Positions 18,244-26,574 are shown, numbered from the stretch's first letter. The stretch is 64,000 nucleotides of DNA from Rufibacter ruber (GCF_001647275.1 NZ_LRMM01000026.1:1-64000); one strand, 5' to 3'. Made by a program: numbers and translations. Notes: a model not told the origin generated them from the letters alone.

Positions 18244-18305
18244 TCACCTTCTTTCAAACAGAAAAGCCACCACCTGCGGTGGCTTTTCTGTTTGAAAGAA
18301 GGTGA
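18244..18305. terminator. Perfect 28-bp hairpin between convergent rlmN and mscL
   Basis: Arms with zero mismatches by eye around a 6-base loop (ACCTGC). The inner stem AAAAGCCACC / GGTGGCTTTT has the A-stem-T layout of a bidirectional intrinsic terminator. The 28-bp arm is longer than termination needs. Copy 10 of the 40-bp palindrome follows 23 bases later. Confidence 0.85.
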
Positions 18306-18327
18306 GTACCGTGAGACAGGGGTGGGT

Positions 18328-18366
18328 GCGTTTTGGGGCTGTTTTTCAGAAAGCAGACCCAAAACG
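18328..18366. repeat. 40-bp palindromic element, copy 10
   Basis: GCGTTTTGGGGCTG and CAGACCCAAAACG, inner T5/A3, 17 bases from the mscL stop codon. Confidence 0.85.
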
Positions 18367-18382
18367 GGAACCGTGAAAACGG

Positions 18383-18805
18383 CTACCCCTTCCGCTGCTC
18401 CCTAAGGGCGTCTCTGATCTCAGTGAGCAGTACTTCTTCTTTGGTAGGGGCGGGTTGGGCGGTTGGGGCCGCCGCTTTTTCCCGCTTGAGTTTATTGATG
18501 AGCTTCACCAGGATAAATATGGCGAAGGCAATGATGATGAAATCCAGGATGTTCTGGAGAAAAGCGCCGTAGTTGAGCGTGACATCGGCTACTTTGCCGT
18601 CTGGGCCCATCACATCGCGGCGCAGCACCATTTTCAGGTTTTTGAAGTGGTCACCGCCCACCAGCAGGCCCAGCGGCGGCATGATCAGGTCATTGACCAG
18701 TGAGGTGACAATCTTCCCGAAGGCGGCGCCAATCACCACCCCCACGGCCAGGTCTACCACGTTGCCCCGCATGGCAAACTCTTTGAAATCTTTGAAAATA
18801 GCCAT
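18383..18805 (-). CDS. mscL: Large-conductance mechanosensitive channel
   Basis: Homopentameric inner-membrane channel that opens at high membrane tension to release solutes on hypo-osmotic shock. The 140-residue protein starts with the amphipathic [20 protein letters not shown]1 follows (about 16-45, including [20 protein letters not shown]), then a periplasmic loop, TM2 (about 75-102, [17 protein letters not shown]), and a C-terminal helical bundle with the Glu/Arg-rich [12 protein letters not shown]. All family elements are present. The next element upstream is a dispersed non-coding repeat (18846-18966). Confidence 0.95.
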   Translation of the reverse strand: MAIFKDFKEFAMRGNVVDLAVGVVIGAAFGKIVTSLVNDLIMPPLGLLVGGDHFKNLKMVLRRDVMGPDGKVADVTLNYGAFLQNILDFIIIAFAIFILVKLINKLKREKAAAPTAQPAPTKEEVLLTEIRDALREQRKG

Positions 18806-18845
18806 ATTGAAAGGGTGCTAAATGTAGGTTTATATTTTTCTTTCG

Positions 18846-18966
18846 CGCTGCAAACGGATATCAAAAGAACCTGACTTCACCATTTTCTCGCACTGTAGCG
18901 CTGCCACGCCGCTCAAAAACGCTGTAGAAGGACCTTTCCTCCCATTTTTAACCGGCAAAACCAAAA
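18846..18966 (+). repeat. Dispersed 120-bp non-coding repeat, family E, copy A
   Basis: This stretch upstream of mscL matches the reverse complement of 50959-51084 at about three quarters of positions. Shared blocks include GCTGCAAACGG, ATCAAAAGAACCTGACTT, TTTTCTCGCAC, GCTCAAAAA and ACCTTTC-CTCCCA. No gene is apparent in it. Its role is unknown. Confidence 0.7.
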
Positions 18967-18992
18967 TGAAAGTAAGCTCTAGAAGGTTGGTT

Positions 18993-19031
18993 CTGTTTTT
19001 GACCTGTTTTTCTAAAAGTAAGCCGAAAACG
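18993..19031. repeat. 40-bp palindromic element, copy 11
   Basis: CTGTTTTTGACCTG and GTAAGCCGAAAACG, inner T5/A4. It abuts the amidase stop codon directly. Confidence 0.85.
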
Positions 19032-20576
19032 TTATTTTTTTCTTCTTTTGGTTTCCTTCAGAAACCGCTCCACGCCTTTTCTGATCTGTTGGGCCATGTC
19101 TTCCTGAAACGCTGGGTTAATGAGTTTCTGCTCATCCTGGGGGTTGGAGGAGAAGGCGGTTTCTACCAGTGCGTTGGGGAACTCAGTGAGCGCGTTGAGC
19201 GCGAAGTTGAAGCCGCCAATGTTGCCAAACTCTTTCAGCCCCAGTTCCAGCACCTCTTCATACAGCGCCTGTGACAGCGGCCGGAACGCCACGTGCCGGT
19301 AATAGGTACTGGTGCCCTGCACCTCTGGCCGCCCCGCCGAATTCACGTGCACGCTCACCAGCAGGTCTGGCTGGGCTTTTTTCAGAATACGCACGCGCTC
19401 AGAGTTGTCAACGGTTACATCTGCCTCACGGGTCATGATCACGTGGGCGCCTTTCTTCTGCAGTTCTCTTTTAAGCTGCTGGGCAATCTGGAGGGTGATT
19501 TCCTTCTCCGGAATGCCGGTTTTGCCAATGGTTCCTTTGTTGGTGCCGCCGTGCCCGGCATCTACCGCCACGGTCAGGTGCTTCAGCTTCAGTTTCTCAG
19601 GCTGCCGCTTTACCTTGATGACCAGTGAATTGCCTTGGTAGCCAATGCCGTAGCCCCACGCCTGCGGGTGCTTCAGGTCAATGATGACCCGGAACACATC
19701 TGAGGTGAGCTGCTGGTACTGCACGTTCTCCACTTCGCGCAGCGTGCGGTGCTGGGTGATCCAGTTGGAGTTGGAGACGGCCCCGTAAATATCAACCACT
19801 ATGCGGCTGGGGGCTACGTCCATAAAAGAAGTGTAGGGCAGGCGCTGGCCCACGGCCACCCGCACGTAATCGTATTTCCCTTTCTCGTCATCGCCGGTCA
19901 CGCTCCAGGAGCTGGTGAGGCTTTCGCCGGTAAGCGAAGAGGGGCCTCCTTCCAGCTGCACCTGCTGCACCGGCATGTAGGCGTTGAGCGTGTTAGACAG
20001 TTTAATGCGGTAATCGCGGCCAATTTTGCCCGTGATCTGCACCCGCACCAGCGAGTCCAGAAAACCCATTTTGGCACCGCCCAGGCGGTCTTCGCCCAAA
20101 CCATAGTTGAGGTAAGCGCTGGAGGTGTTGGTGAGGCCGTAAAGAGGCTGCGCGGGGTTGAGCAGGGTAACGTTGCTTTTGGTGCTGAAGACGGTAGCCG
20201 GGTACGCGTTGGTGGTGTCATCTACCAGCACCGGTACGTTCAAGCTGGGGAGTCTGTCGCCGGGCTGAAGGATGTACGTGCCCACGTACAAGCCTTTCTC
20301 TCCTTTGTTCTGTACCGCCGGAAGCTCCTGCAGCGAGTGCTGGTTCCAGAGGGTTACCTTCAGGCCAGATCTGGCCTTGACCCGCATCTGGAGCCGGTCG
20401 CCGGGCTGGAGCCACAGGTCGGCATCTGGCTGGGTGCGCACGTACTCCACTTGCAGGGAGTCAGGGGCGGCGGCGGGAGGGGTTGCCTTGGCGGCGGCTG
20501 GTTTGGTGGCTGGGTTCTGGGCCACGGCTGCCTCTAGGGCGAGGCAGGTGAAGAGGAGCAGGAAAAAGGGTTTCAT
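19032..20576 (-). CDS. N-acetylmuramoyl-L-alanine amidase with AMIN domain
   Basis: Periplasmic zinc amidase that cleaves the amide between MurNAc and L-Ala, normally in cell separation. Of 514 residues, about 1-20 are a signal peptide (LEAAVAQ), then an Ala/Pro-rich linker. A beta-rich region and an AMIN-like domain (about 215-310, with SRIVVDIYGAVSNSNW) probably direct it to peptidoglycan. The Amidase_3 catalytic domain (about 330-510) carries the zinc ligands in VAVDAGHGGTNKG, the Glu in GIPEKEITLQIAQ, the His in LLVSVHVNSAG, and the late catalytic Glu near ALVETAFSSNPQDE. The ATG at 20576 gives a clean signal peptide; an upstream start at 20600 is less likely. Confidence 0.9.
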   Translation of the reverse strand: MKPFFLLLFTCLALEAAVAQNPATKPAAAKATPPAAAPDSLQVEYVRTQPDADLWLQPGDRLQMRVKARSGLKVTLWNQHSLQELPAVQNKGEKGLYVGTYILQPGDRLPSLNVPVLVDDTTNAYPATVFSTKSNVTLLNPAQPLYGLTNTSSAYLNYGLGEDRLGGAKMGFLDSLVRVQITGKIGRDYRIKLSNTLNAYMPVQQVQLEGGPSSLTGESLTSSWSVTGDDEKGKYDYVRVAVGQRLPYTSFMDVAPSRIVVDIYGAVSNSNWITQHRTLREVENVQYQQLTSDVFRVIIDLKHPQAWGYGIGYQGNSLVIKVKRQPEKLKLKHLTVAVDAGHGGTNKGTIGKTGIPEKEITLQIAQQLKRELQKKGAHVIMTREADVTVDNSERVRILKKAQPDLLVSVHVNSAGRPEVQGTSTYYRHVAFRPLSQALYEEVLELGLKEFGNIGGFNFALNALTEFPNALVETAFSSNPQDEQKLINPAFQEDMAQQIRKGVERFLKETKRRKK

Positions 20577-20646
20577 GGGGTAGGTCTGTAAGAGTGCCAA
20601 TATAAAGCTTCTGCCCTACATGTGCCATGAATTAGAGGGGTGCCTT

Positions 20647-20686
20647 CTGTTTTTGGGCTGTTTTTTGAAAAACAGGCCCAAAACAG
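20647..20686. repeat. 40-bp palindromic element, copy 12
   Basis: CTGTTTTTGGGCTG and CAGGCCCAAAACAG, with GGGC/GCCC compensated, inner T6/A5. It ends four bases from the DUF3999 stop. Confidence 0.92.
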
Positions 20687-20689
20687 GAG

Positions 20690-21934
20690 TCACTTCTTCT
20701 TCTCCATCTCCCTCAGCAGTTTGATGCTCATGAGCCCCAGCCCTGCCGCCAGTACGGCAATGGCCACCCAGATGAGAATCTTGGAGCCTTTGGTCTTGCC
20801 TACTTTTATATCGGTTTTGAGCCGTTGCAGGGACTGCACGTGTACCAGCGGGAGCTCCCGCGGAATGCTGTCCTGGAAGTACATCAAATCATAGTCTGGG
20901 GCGTCCAGCTTTTCACTGCCAAACAGGAGGCTGTACTGCTGGTCAGGCGCCATCTCGGCTACCAGGTACCGGTTCAGCTGCAGCACCTGCAGGGAGTCAA
21001 TGCGCAGCGGCGGGCTGTCACCGTTGTCAATCTGTACCACCAGCTCCTCTACCCGCTGCCGCGGAAGGTGCAGCGTGGCCGGGGTGTTAGAACTCAGCAG
21101 CAGCGGCACCGTGGTTTGCTCTATCTGCTGGCGGCGTCTTTTCTTACGGACTCTGGCGGACGCTTCTTTTTTGCCCAAAACCACGCGTCCCGCACGGTGG
21201 TACAGGTGCGGGGCCGAAATATGGAACACCAACTGCTCTGGGTACACCGGCTGACCAAACCTGAGGCGCAGCAGCGTAGTCTTCGCGCTGTCAGTGCGGG
21301 AGAGGGTCTGCACCGGAATACGGGTGTACTTGCCCGCTTCAGAATAGGTGTCATAGTAGCCGGCCTTGAGAATGTTGAGCGGCGCACTGGCAGAGTCCTG
21401 GAGCTGCAGCCTAAAGTAGCGGTAGTTGCTGAGCGGGAAGTCCAGAAGCTTGACCTCGGTGGTTTTCTGGGTGTTCTCAATGGCGTACAGCACGTCCTGC
21501 TCCTTGAGCACAAACCAGTCCTGCTGGTTGTCACTGCCGCTAAGCGAGACGGTTTTACGGGTTTCGGCGTTGCCAATGAGGAGGCTGATGTTGTTGAGGG
21601 TGCGCTGTTCTGGATTGTGAATGAGCAGTTCAGACATGCCGCCGGGGCGGCGCTGGTACCGCAGAATCTCATATTCTTTGAACAGCGTCTGGTACTGCAC
21701 CGGCTGCTCCACGCGCAGCAGATAAGGAACCGCCTGCTTTTCCCGGTTTACCAGGCGTATGTCGGCCAGGCTTTCCTGCAGGTGCCCGGTTATCTGGGGG
21801 CTGAGCAGCACGCGGTAATACCCCGGCTGCGGCACCGGGGTAAGCTGCGCCTGCCATTTAAAATCCTGGGCAGAGGCAGACGCAAGGGGCAGCAGCAGGA
21901 GGAAGCAGAGGAGCAGGAACGGGTTACTTTTCAT
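20690..21934 (-). CDS. DUF3999 family exported membrane protein
   Basis: 414-residue protein of family DUF3999, function unknown. It has a signal peptide (about 1-22, ending SASAQ), a long beta-rich periplasmic portion (about 25-380), and one C-terminal transmembrane helix (about 383-405, ILIWVAIAVLAAGLGLMS) with a short Lys-rich cytoplasmic tail. The early YYRVLLSPQITGHLQ and later IRLVNREKQAVPYLL are typical of the family. It overlaps the DUF2339 gene by 11 bases. DUF3999 and DUF2339 genes commonly occur together, so the two products probably form one envelope complex. Confidence 0.85.
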   Translation of the reverse strand: MKSNPFLLLCFLLLLPLASASAQDFKWQAQLTPVPQPGYYRVLLSPQITGHLQESLADIRLVNREKQAVPYLLRVEQPVQYQTLFKEYEILRYQRRPGGMSELLIHNPEQRTLNNISLLIGNAETRKTVSLSGSDNQQDWFVLKEQDVLYAIENTQKTTEVKLLDFPLSNYRYFRLQLQDSASAPLNILKAGYYDTYSEAGKYTRIPVQTLSRTDSAKTTLLRLRFGQPVYPEQLVFHISAPHLYHRAGRVVLGKKEASARVRKKRRRQQIEQTTVPLLLSSNTPATLHLPRQRVEELVVQIDNGDSPPLRIDSLQVLQLNRYLVAEMAPDQQYSLLFGSEKLDAPDYDLMYFQDSIPRELPLVHVQSLQRLKTDIKVGKTKGSKILIWVAIAVLAAGLGLMSIKLLREMEKKK

Positions 21935-24392
21935 CAGGAAGGGGCGTCATGTTTTCCGCCGGGGCGGAATCATCAACCAAGATAAGGTTTTTCAACTTCT
22001 GGTACATAAACGAAATCACCAGCAGCAGCACCCCCAGGCAAATGAAGGCTGCAATTTTTCCGCCTTCAGACATATCCCGCAGGTCTAGCAGGAAGAGTTT
22101 GAGCAGCGTGAAGAAGAACAGCGTGAGGGAGATAATGCGCAGCGGTTTCAACTTACGGGACATGCCCAGCATCATCAAAAGAAACGAGCAGAGGCCCCAG
22201 AGAATTGGGAACCCAATGTTATGCACGTGGCGCAGGGTGTCATACTGGCCTTCGGCCGATGGCCGGGAAACCAGCAGCCACGTGTGCTCCAGCTCAGTGC
22301 TGGCCAGAAACACCGCCATGATGCTGATGAGCCACAGACTGACCTTGCCCCAGGCGCCTCCCCAGTCATACTGCCGCCGCACCTTCACCAGCGCCAGCAC
22401 CAGTACCGCCCCCAGCGCCCCCAGCGGAAGGTAATGGGTGGCATACGCCCCCAGGGTTTCAGTCTGGGGGAAGAGGTAGGCGTTTCTCAGGGACACGGTG
22501 GCAGGATTGAGATGGAGGGCGTATAGGATCGCCGCCAAAAGGGACAGCCCTAGCAGAAGGTTGTGATACCCCGGGTCACGCAGCCGTCTACTCCATAGCA
22601 ACAGGCCCAGCAGGAACACATACCGGTAGAAACCCAGCCAGAGTGTCTGGGTGTTTTCGCTCAGCGGGGAAAGGGGCAGTTGGTGGTGCAGTTCCAGCAA
22701 TGGCACCAGGTACAGGAACGCCACCAGCAGCAGCCCCACTATGGTGCGGTAGGTTCTTAAAAGCCGGCCTTGTGCCGGGGTGGGGGTTTCACGGCCCAGC
22801 AGCCACCAGCTGCCCGCCAGCGAGGCCACCGCCACCACGCCCGTCACAAACAGCTTGTTCAGGGCCGGCGGCAACGGCAGGCGGGTCACGGTGTATTCCA
22901 TCCAGTCCAGGCAGAGCGAGACCAGCATGAGCGGCAGCACCAGCACAGACGCGTACCTCATGAGCTGAATACCCGATTTCTGTGACAGCCACAGCAGCAG
23001 AACCGCCTCCAGCGCCCAGAACAGCGTGATGTAATTCCCCTCCAGTTGAATGGGGGCAGATAAACTCAGGAACGTGAGCACCAGGCCAATGAGCAGGTAC
23101 ACCAGGGTGCGGTCAACGCGCTGGCTGCGGTACAAGGCATAGGCGAAGACAAAATTGAACGCGCCCAGCGCAACGGTGAACAACCCCTGGTAACGGCCGC
23201 CGGTCACAAAATGGAGTACGTACAGCCCCGCTGAATAATACAGAAAGGTGTTGCTCACCAGCATCATGATCTCTGGGCCGCTGAACCGCTGCCGCTCTTT
23301 TACATTGTAGATGATGGTTATTAAAAAGAACACCAGGTAAAACAGCGTGGCAAACAGCAACGCCCCCAGATACGGCGCGTTGGGCGTGTCTACCACCCGG
23401 GTAAAGAGCCAGCCGCCGTACAGCACAATGGTGAAGACGTAGGCAATGAAGTTGAGCAGGTTCCACTTTTTGAAGTACGCCAGCACCAGAATACCTGCGT
23501 TCAGCAGCAGAATGAAGACGAAGAGCACCACGTAATTGCCTTCGCCGGTGCTCACCATAAACGGACTCCCGAAGCCGCCCACCAAAGCCAGCACCGCCAG
23601 CTCCATACGGTCATAGGCCATGCTCAGGAAGATGGTGAACCCCGTAATGGCCGCCATCAAGATAAACGCCACCGTCTGGCTGAAAATCTGGTACTCATGA
23701 AACGCAATGGCAATGGTGAAGTACAAAACCGCCATGCCGCCGCCAATCAGCACCGAGCTGAACGCCTTGTAGTTTTGACGCAGCCGGTGCGCCACGGCCA
23801 CCAACGCGCCGCCCGCCAGCAAGCCAATGGCCACGCGGCCTATCTCGTTTATCCAGTCCTGGTCAATGGCATACTTCACGAAGAACCCAATGCCCAGCAC
23901 CAGAATGGCAATCCCCAGCTTGTTGATCAGGTTTTCGCCAATGAATTTTTCCCAGTCAATCTTCTGTGAAAAGGAAAAGGGCTTCTCCGGCTCAGGGCCG
24001 GTGTAAGCAGGTTCTTCCGCCGCTGGCGCAAAGGCCGCCATGGGCGGTGCTGGAATAGGAGTGGGTGCTGGTCCTGGCTTTTCGGCCGCGGGCGGAAGAA
24101 TGGACGGTGGCGGAGTAAACTTTGGAGCCGGGGCAGCTGTCTCGGGCGCTTTGGGCGGGGCAGGCGCTTCTTGGGGTGCTGCCCGCACGGCCGCGCTGGC
24201 GTCTCTTTGGGCGGCGGCCGCGGCGGCATCAACAGGCGGTCTAACCACAGACCGGTTTACCTGCTCCCGCAGCCGCGCCAGTTCTTCACGCACCTCCTGC
24301 ATCTCTTGCCGGCTGGCCAGCAGATGCCTGGAGACGCTTTTCCCAAACCACAGCACCAAAATCACCAGCACCAAAAGCAGAAATACTTCCAT
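21924..24392 (-). CDS. DUF2339 family polytopic membrane protein
   Basis: 822-residue integral membrane protein of family DUF2339, function unknown. Residues 1-18 form a hydrophobic anchor. A short coiled coil (SRQEMQEVREELARLREQV) and a Pro/Ala-rich linker (about 55-140) follow. The rest consists of roughly two dozen hydrophobic helices. The family signature is visible as FSQKIDWEKFIGENLINKLG followed by IAILVLGIGFFVKYAIDQDW near residues 140-180. It overlaps and is co-transcribed with the DUF3999 gene. The pair suggests a cell-envelope role, but no substrate or activity can be named. Confidence 0.88.
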   Translation of the reverse strand: MEVFLLLVLVILVLWFGKSVSRHLLASRQEMQEVREELARLREQVNRSVVRPPVDAAAAAAQRDASAAVRAAPQEAPAPPKAPETAAPAPKFTPPPSILPPAAEKPGPAPTPIPAPPMAAFAPAAEEPAYTGPEPEKPFSFSQKIDWEKFIGENLINKLGIAILVLGIGFFVKYAIDQDWINEIGRVAIGLLAGGALVAVAHRLRQNYKAFSSVLIGGGMAVLYFTIAIAFHEYQIFSQTVAFILMAAITGFTIFLSMAYDRMELAVLALVGGFGSPFMVSTGEGNYVVLFVFILLLNAGILVLAYFKKWNLLNFIAYVFTIVLYGGWLFTRVVDTPNAPYLGALLFATLFYLVFFLITIIYNVKERQRFSGPEIMMLVSNTFLYYSAGLYVLHFVTGGRYQGLFTVALGAFNFVFAYALYRSQRVDRTLVYLLIGLVLTFLSLSAPIQLEGNYITLFWALEAVLLLWLSQKSGIQLMRYASVLVLPLMLVSLCLDWMEYTVTRLPLPPALNKLFVTGVVAVASLAGSWWLLGRETPTPAQGRLLRTYRTIVGLLLVAFLYLVPLLELHHQLPLSPLSENTQTLWLGFYRYVFLLGLLLWSRRLRDPGYHNLLLGLSLLAAILYALHLNPATVSLRNAYLFPQTETLGAYATHYLPLGALGAVLVLALVKVRRQYDWGGAWGKVSLWLISIMAVFLASTELEHTWLLVSRPSAEGQYDTLRHVHNIGFPILWGLCSFLLMMLGMSRKLKPLRIISLTLFFFTLLKLFLLDLRDMSEGGKIAAFICLGVLLLVISFMYQKLKNLILVDDSAPAENMTPLPDEK

Positions 24393-24489
24393 AGCAGCCT
24401 ATTAACGTCTAGGCACTATATTACAATATTATCCGGTAAAAAAGATACCTCTCCACTTCGGCTGCCGCCAATGCCGTGGGTGCCCGTTC

Positions 24490-24527
24490 CGTTTTTAGCC
24501 TGTTTTTCTGAAAACAGGTCAAAAACG
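24490..24527. repeat. 40-bp palindromic element, copy 13
   Basis: CGTTTTTAGCCTG and CAGGTCAAAAACG, inner T5/A4. It overlaps the last codons and the stop (24519-24521) of the oxidoreductase gene, so the element supplies coding sequence. Confidence 0.92.
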
Positions 24528-25427
24528 CTCTTCAATCAGTTCCTTGTTCATGGCCGCGCCCGCCATGGTGCCGGTGGCCACCGCAAACGAGACCGTTCTG
24601 AACATGGTCATGGCATCACCGGCGGCAAAAACGCCTGGTACATTGGTTTTCTGCATGGGGTCTACCTTCAAATGCCCGGTTTCAGTCAGTTCACACCCCA
24701 GGTCTATTCCTAGTTTACAGTGCTGTTCAAAAGCGGGGCGGGCAAACATGACGTTCAGGTGGTGGGAGGTGCCGTCTTTCATGTTTACCTGCCGCAGCTG
24801 GCCCTGCGCATGCGTGAGGGAGGCAATTTCCTGTTCAACAAGGGTGACATGGTGCTTCTCTAAAACCAGCCGCTGGTCTGGGGTGAGATCAGCTTTGCCG
24901 TTGGTGAAGACTGTAAGCTGCGGTGTCCAGTTCTGTAGTAGTTTCACCAGCTCCAGGGCCGTGTCGCCGTTGGCCAGAATGCCCCATTCCTGATGGGCCA
25001 CTTCATAGCCGTGGCAATAGGGGCAGTGCAGGATAGAGATGCCCCAGCACTCGGCGAAGCCGTGGATGGGCGGCATCAGGTCTTTCACGCCGGTGGCGAG
25101 CAGCAGTTTACTTCCTGTATAGACGTGGCCGGCCTCTGTGGTAATTTCAAATGCCTGGTTCTGCCTGGCCGCGGCTACTGCTTTTCCCGGTTGCAAGGTG
25201 ACGGTGGGGTAGGCCAGTACCTGTTCCCTGGCTTTCTGGGCAATGGCGGCCGGGGTTTCACCGTCCTGGGTCAGGAAGTTGTGGGAGTGCGGTGTCTGGC
25301 GGTTGCACGGCTGGCCGCTGTCCAGGACCAGCACGCGGCGCAGGGAACGCCCCAAACACATAGCGCCCGACAGGCCGGCATAGCTTCCCCCAATAACAAT
25401 GGCATCAAACTCTTCTCTCTCTATCAT
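24519..25427 (-). CDS. FAD-dependent thioredoxin-reductase-like oxidoreductase
   Basis: 302-residue NAD(P)H/FAD disulfide reductase of the thioredoxin reductase class. The N-terminal FAD-binding motif is AIVIGGSYAGLSGAMCLGRS, with VLVLDSGQPCNR. The redox-active disulfide C-x2-C is present as ILHCPYCHGYEV near residue 135. The NADPH-binding region around TALELVKLLQ and the C-terminal FAD motif VPGVFAAGDAMTMFRTVS follow. Given its size it may serve a dedicated partner rather than the main thioredoxin. It is divergent from a Fur-family regulator whose operator-like palindrome lies 130 bases upstream, so it may be under that regulator's control. Its last codons are supplied by copy 13 of the 40-bp palindrome. 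Confidence 0.88.
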   Translation of the reverse strand: MIEREEFDAIVIGGSYAGLSGAMCLGRSLRRVLVLDSGQPCNRQTPHSHNFLTQDGETPAAIAQKAREQVLAYPTVTLQPGKAVAAARQNQAFEITTEAGHVYTGSKLLLATGVKDLMPPIHGFAECWGISILHCPYCHGYEVAHQEWGILANGDTALELVKLLQNWTPQLTVFTNGKADLTPDQRLVLEKHHVTLVEQEIASLTHAQGQLRQVNMKDGTSHHLNVMFARPAFEQHCKLGIDLGCELTETGHLKVDPMQKTNVPGVFAAGDAMTMFRTVSFAVATGTMAGAAMNKELIEERF

Positions 25428-25439
25428 GGCTGTTGCAGA

Positions 25440-25520
25440 TTAGGCAGTCCCCTTTAGCACCAGATGGCGGTAGATGCCATGCGTTTCTTTTTCAGAGCGG
25501 CTCTTCTGGCGGGGGGGCAT
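25440..25520 (-). CDS. Possible 26-residue leader peptide or small protein
   Basis: ATG to TAA on the minus strand between the divergent oxidoreductase and Fur-family genes. The product would be a basic 26-residue peptide beginning MPPRQKSRSEKETHGIY. It ends 12 bases before the oxidoreductase ATG, so it could be a leader peptide. No homology is claimed and chance is a real alternative. Confidence 0.25.
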   Translation of the reverse strand: MPPRQKSRSEKETHGIYRHLVLKGTA

Positions 25521-25556
25521 GGTAAATTATTTTTGGCAAATGTAGCCGAATTTTCT

Positions 25557-25581
25557 ATTATTGCAACAGTGTTGCAATAAT
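25557..25581. promoter_or_regulatory. Perfect 11-bp inverted repeat, Fur/Zur-type operator
   Basis: ATTATTGCAAC-AGT-GTTGCAATAAT, two perfect 11-base arms around a 3-base centre. It overlaps the ATG (25580) of the Fur-family gene. Spacing and symmetry are those of a Fur-family box, suggesting autoregulation and possible control of the divergent oxidoreductase. Confidence 0.7.
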
Positions 25582-25963
25582 GAAGATGAAAAGACGAACC
25601 ACCCCTGCCCAGCAAGCTATTTTATCCCTGCTCAAATCCTCAGATTCGGCGATGAGCCAGGACATGCTGGAGCAGCAGCTGCAGGGCACAGCAGATAGAG
25701 TTACCATTTACCGCGTGCTGAACCGGTTTAGTGAAGACGGGATTACCCACCGCATTGTCTCTGAGGAAGGCAAATCTTACTTCGCGCTCTGCAAAGGCTG
25801 CGAGAAGCACCACCATGCCCATGACCATTTCCACTTCCGGTGCCTCGCCTGCCAGCGGGTAGAATGCCTGCCGGAACAGGTGAGGGTGGCGCTGCCCCCC
25901 GCGTACCAGGTGGCACAGGTGAACTGCTGGGTGTCTGGGTACTGTGCGGGGTGCAAGGCGTGA
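25580..25963 (+). CDS. Fur-family metal-responsive transcriptional regulator
   Basis: 127-residue repressor of the Fur/Zur/PerR family. The N-terminal winged helix (about 5-80) contains RTTPAQQAILSLL and the recognition helix DRVTIYRVLNRFSEDGI. The C-terminal part is rich in metal ligands: a His cluster CEKHHHAHDHFHF, the C-x2-C pair CLACQ and a second pair CAGCKA at the end, consistent with a structural zinc site. The His-rich stretch favours a zinc-responsive (Zur-like) role, but that is inference. A perfect 25-bp palindrome overlaps its start codon, so autoregulation is likely. An alternative ATG lies at 25586. Confidence 0.88.
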   Translation: MKMKRRTTPAQQAILSLLKSSDSAMSQDMLEQQLQGTADRVTIYRVLNRFSEDGITHRIVSEEGKSYFALCKGCEKHHHAHDHFHFRCLACQRVECLPEQVRVALPPAYQVAQVNCWVSGYCAGCKA

Positions 25964-25970
25964 GAAGAAT

Positions 25971-26007
25971 GTTTTGGGGCTGTTTTAGAAAAAGTAGGCC
26001 GGAAACG
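25971..26007. repeat. 40-bp palindromic element, copy 14
   Basis: GTTTTGGGGCTG and GTAGGCCGGAAACG, inner T4/A5, eight bases after the Fur-family stop codon. Confidence 0.8.
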
Positions 26008-26047
26008 GAGTTAGGAATTTGCTTTCGTGATATTGCTTATTACAGGT

Positions 26048-26216
26048 GATTCTCCTCTTGAGGGGAGATAAAGAGGGATGTTAACACTTGCTGATTAAGC
26101 ATTGCTGATGAAATGCTTTCTTTAACTGAATAGGTAATACAAGTCTTTTTCTGAAATGCGTGCTCTCCTGTGTAAACACCCCTCTTCGCTCCCTCAAGGG
26201 GAGAATCTGCGTTAAG
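26048..26216. repeat. Family D inverted repeat, copy 1
   Basis: Left arm contains GATTCTCCTCTTGAGGGGAG and AAAGAGGGATGTT; right arm contains AACACCCCTCTTC and CCTCAAGGGGAGAATC. The same arms recur at 43131-43333. A half copy is at about 11405-11470, and shorter CCCTTCAAAGGGG relatives occur near 34070 and 53312. Confidence 0.7.
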
Positions 26217-26277
26217 TGAAGGGGATTGCAATTATTACACTTTTGCTGTTCCAGATTTGAAAATCCCAAGCTTTGCT

Positions 26278-26390
26278 CTTCCGGATTTGCAATCCGGAAG
26301 TAGGTAATAGGGGATTTGTAATCCCCGTTTCACTTCATGAGAGGGGATTACAAATCCCCAGATATATGGTTCGGGATTGCAAATCCCGAA
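26278..26390. repeat. Cluster of four short palindromes
   Basis: Four perfect palindromes stand side by side: 26278-26300, 26310-26326, 26343-26359 and 26370-26390. All share a GGATT-GCAA-ATCC-like core. The arrangement resembles REP clusters; no transposase lies nearby. Confidence 0.75.
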
Positions 26391-26457
26391 CAGCGGAATC
26401 AGCAGATTACAGCAGAGAGATAGAAATTTATTAAACCATTTGGCCTTAGCAAAAGAA

Positions 26458-26538
26458 GTTTCGCTGCGGGGCAGCGAGGGTAGTTGCAAACTACCCATCA
26501 TCTGTAGGCACTAGTTGCAAGCTCGCGCCAGCGAAGGA
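26458..26538. repeat. Dispersed composite repeat, family C, copy 2
   Basis: GTTTCGCTGCGGGGCAGCGA, then CTGTAGGCACTAGT and CTCGCGCCAGCGAAGGA, matching 11559-11640 block for block with a different central palindrome. Confidence 0.65.
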
Positions 26539-26574
26539 ATAGTGGGAAAATATCTCAACCAGCAACTAATTTTC

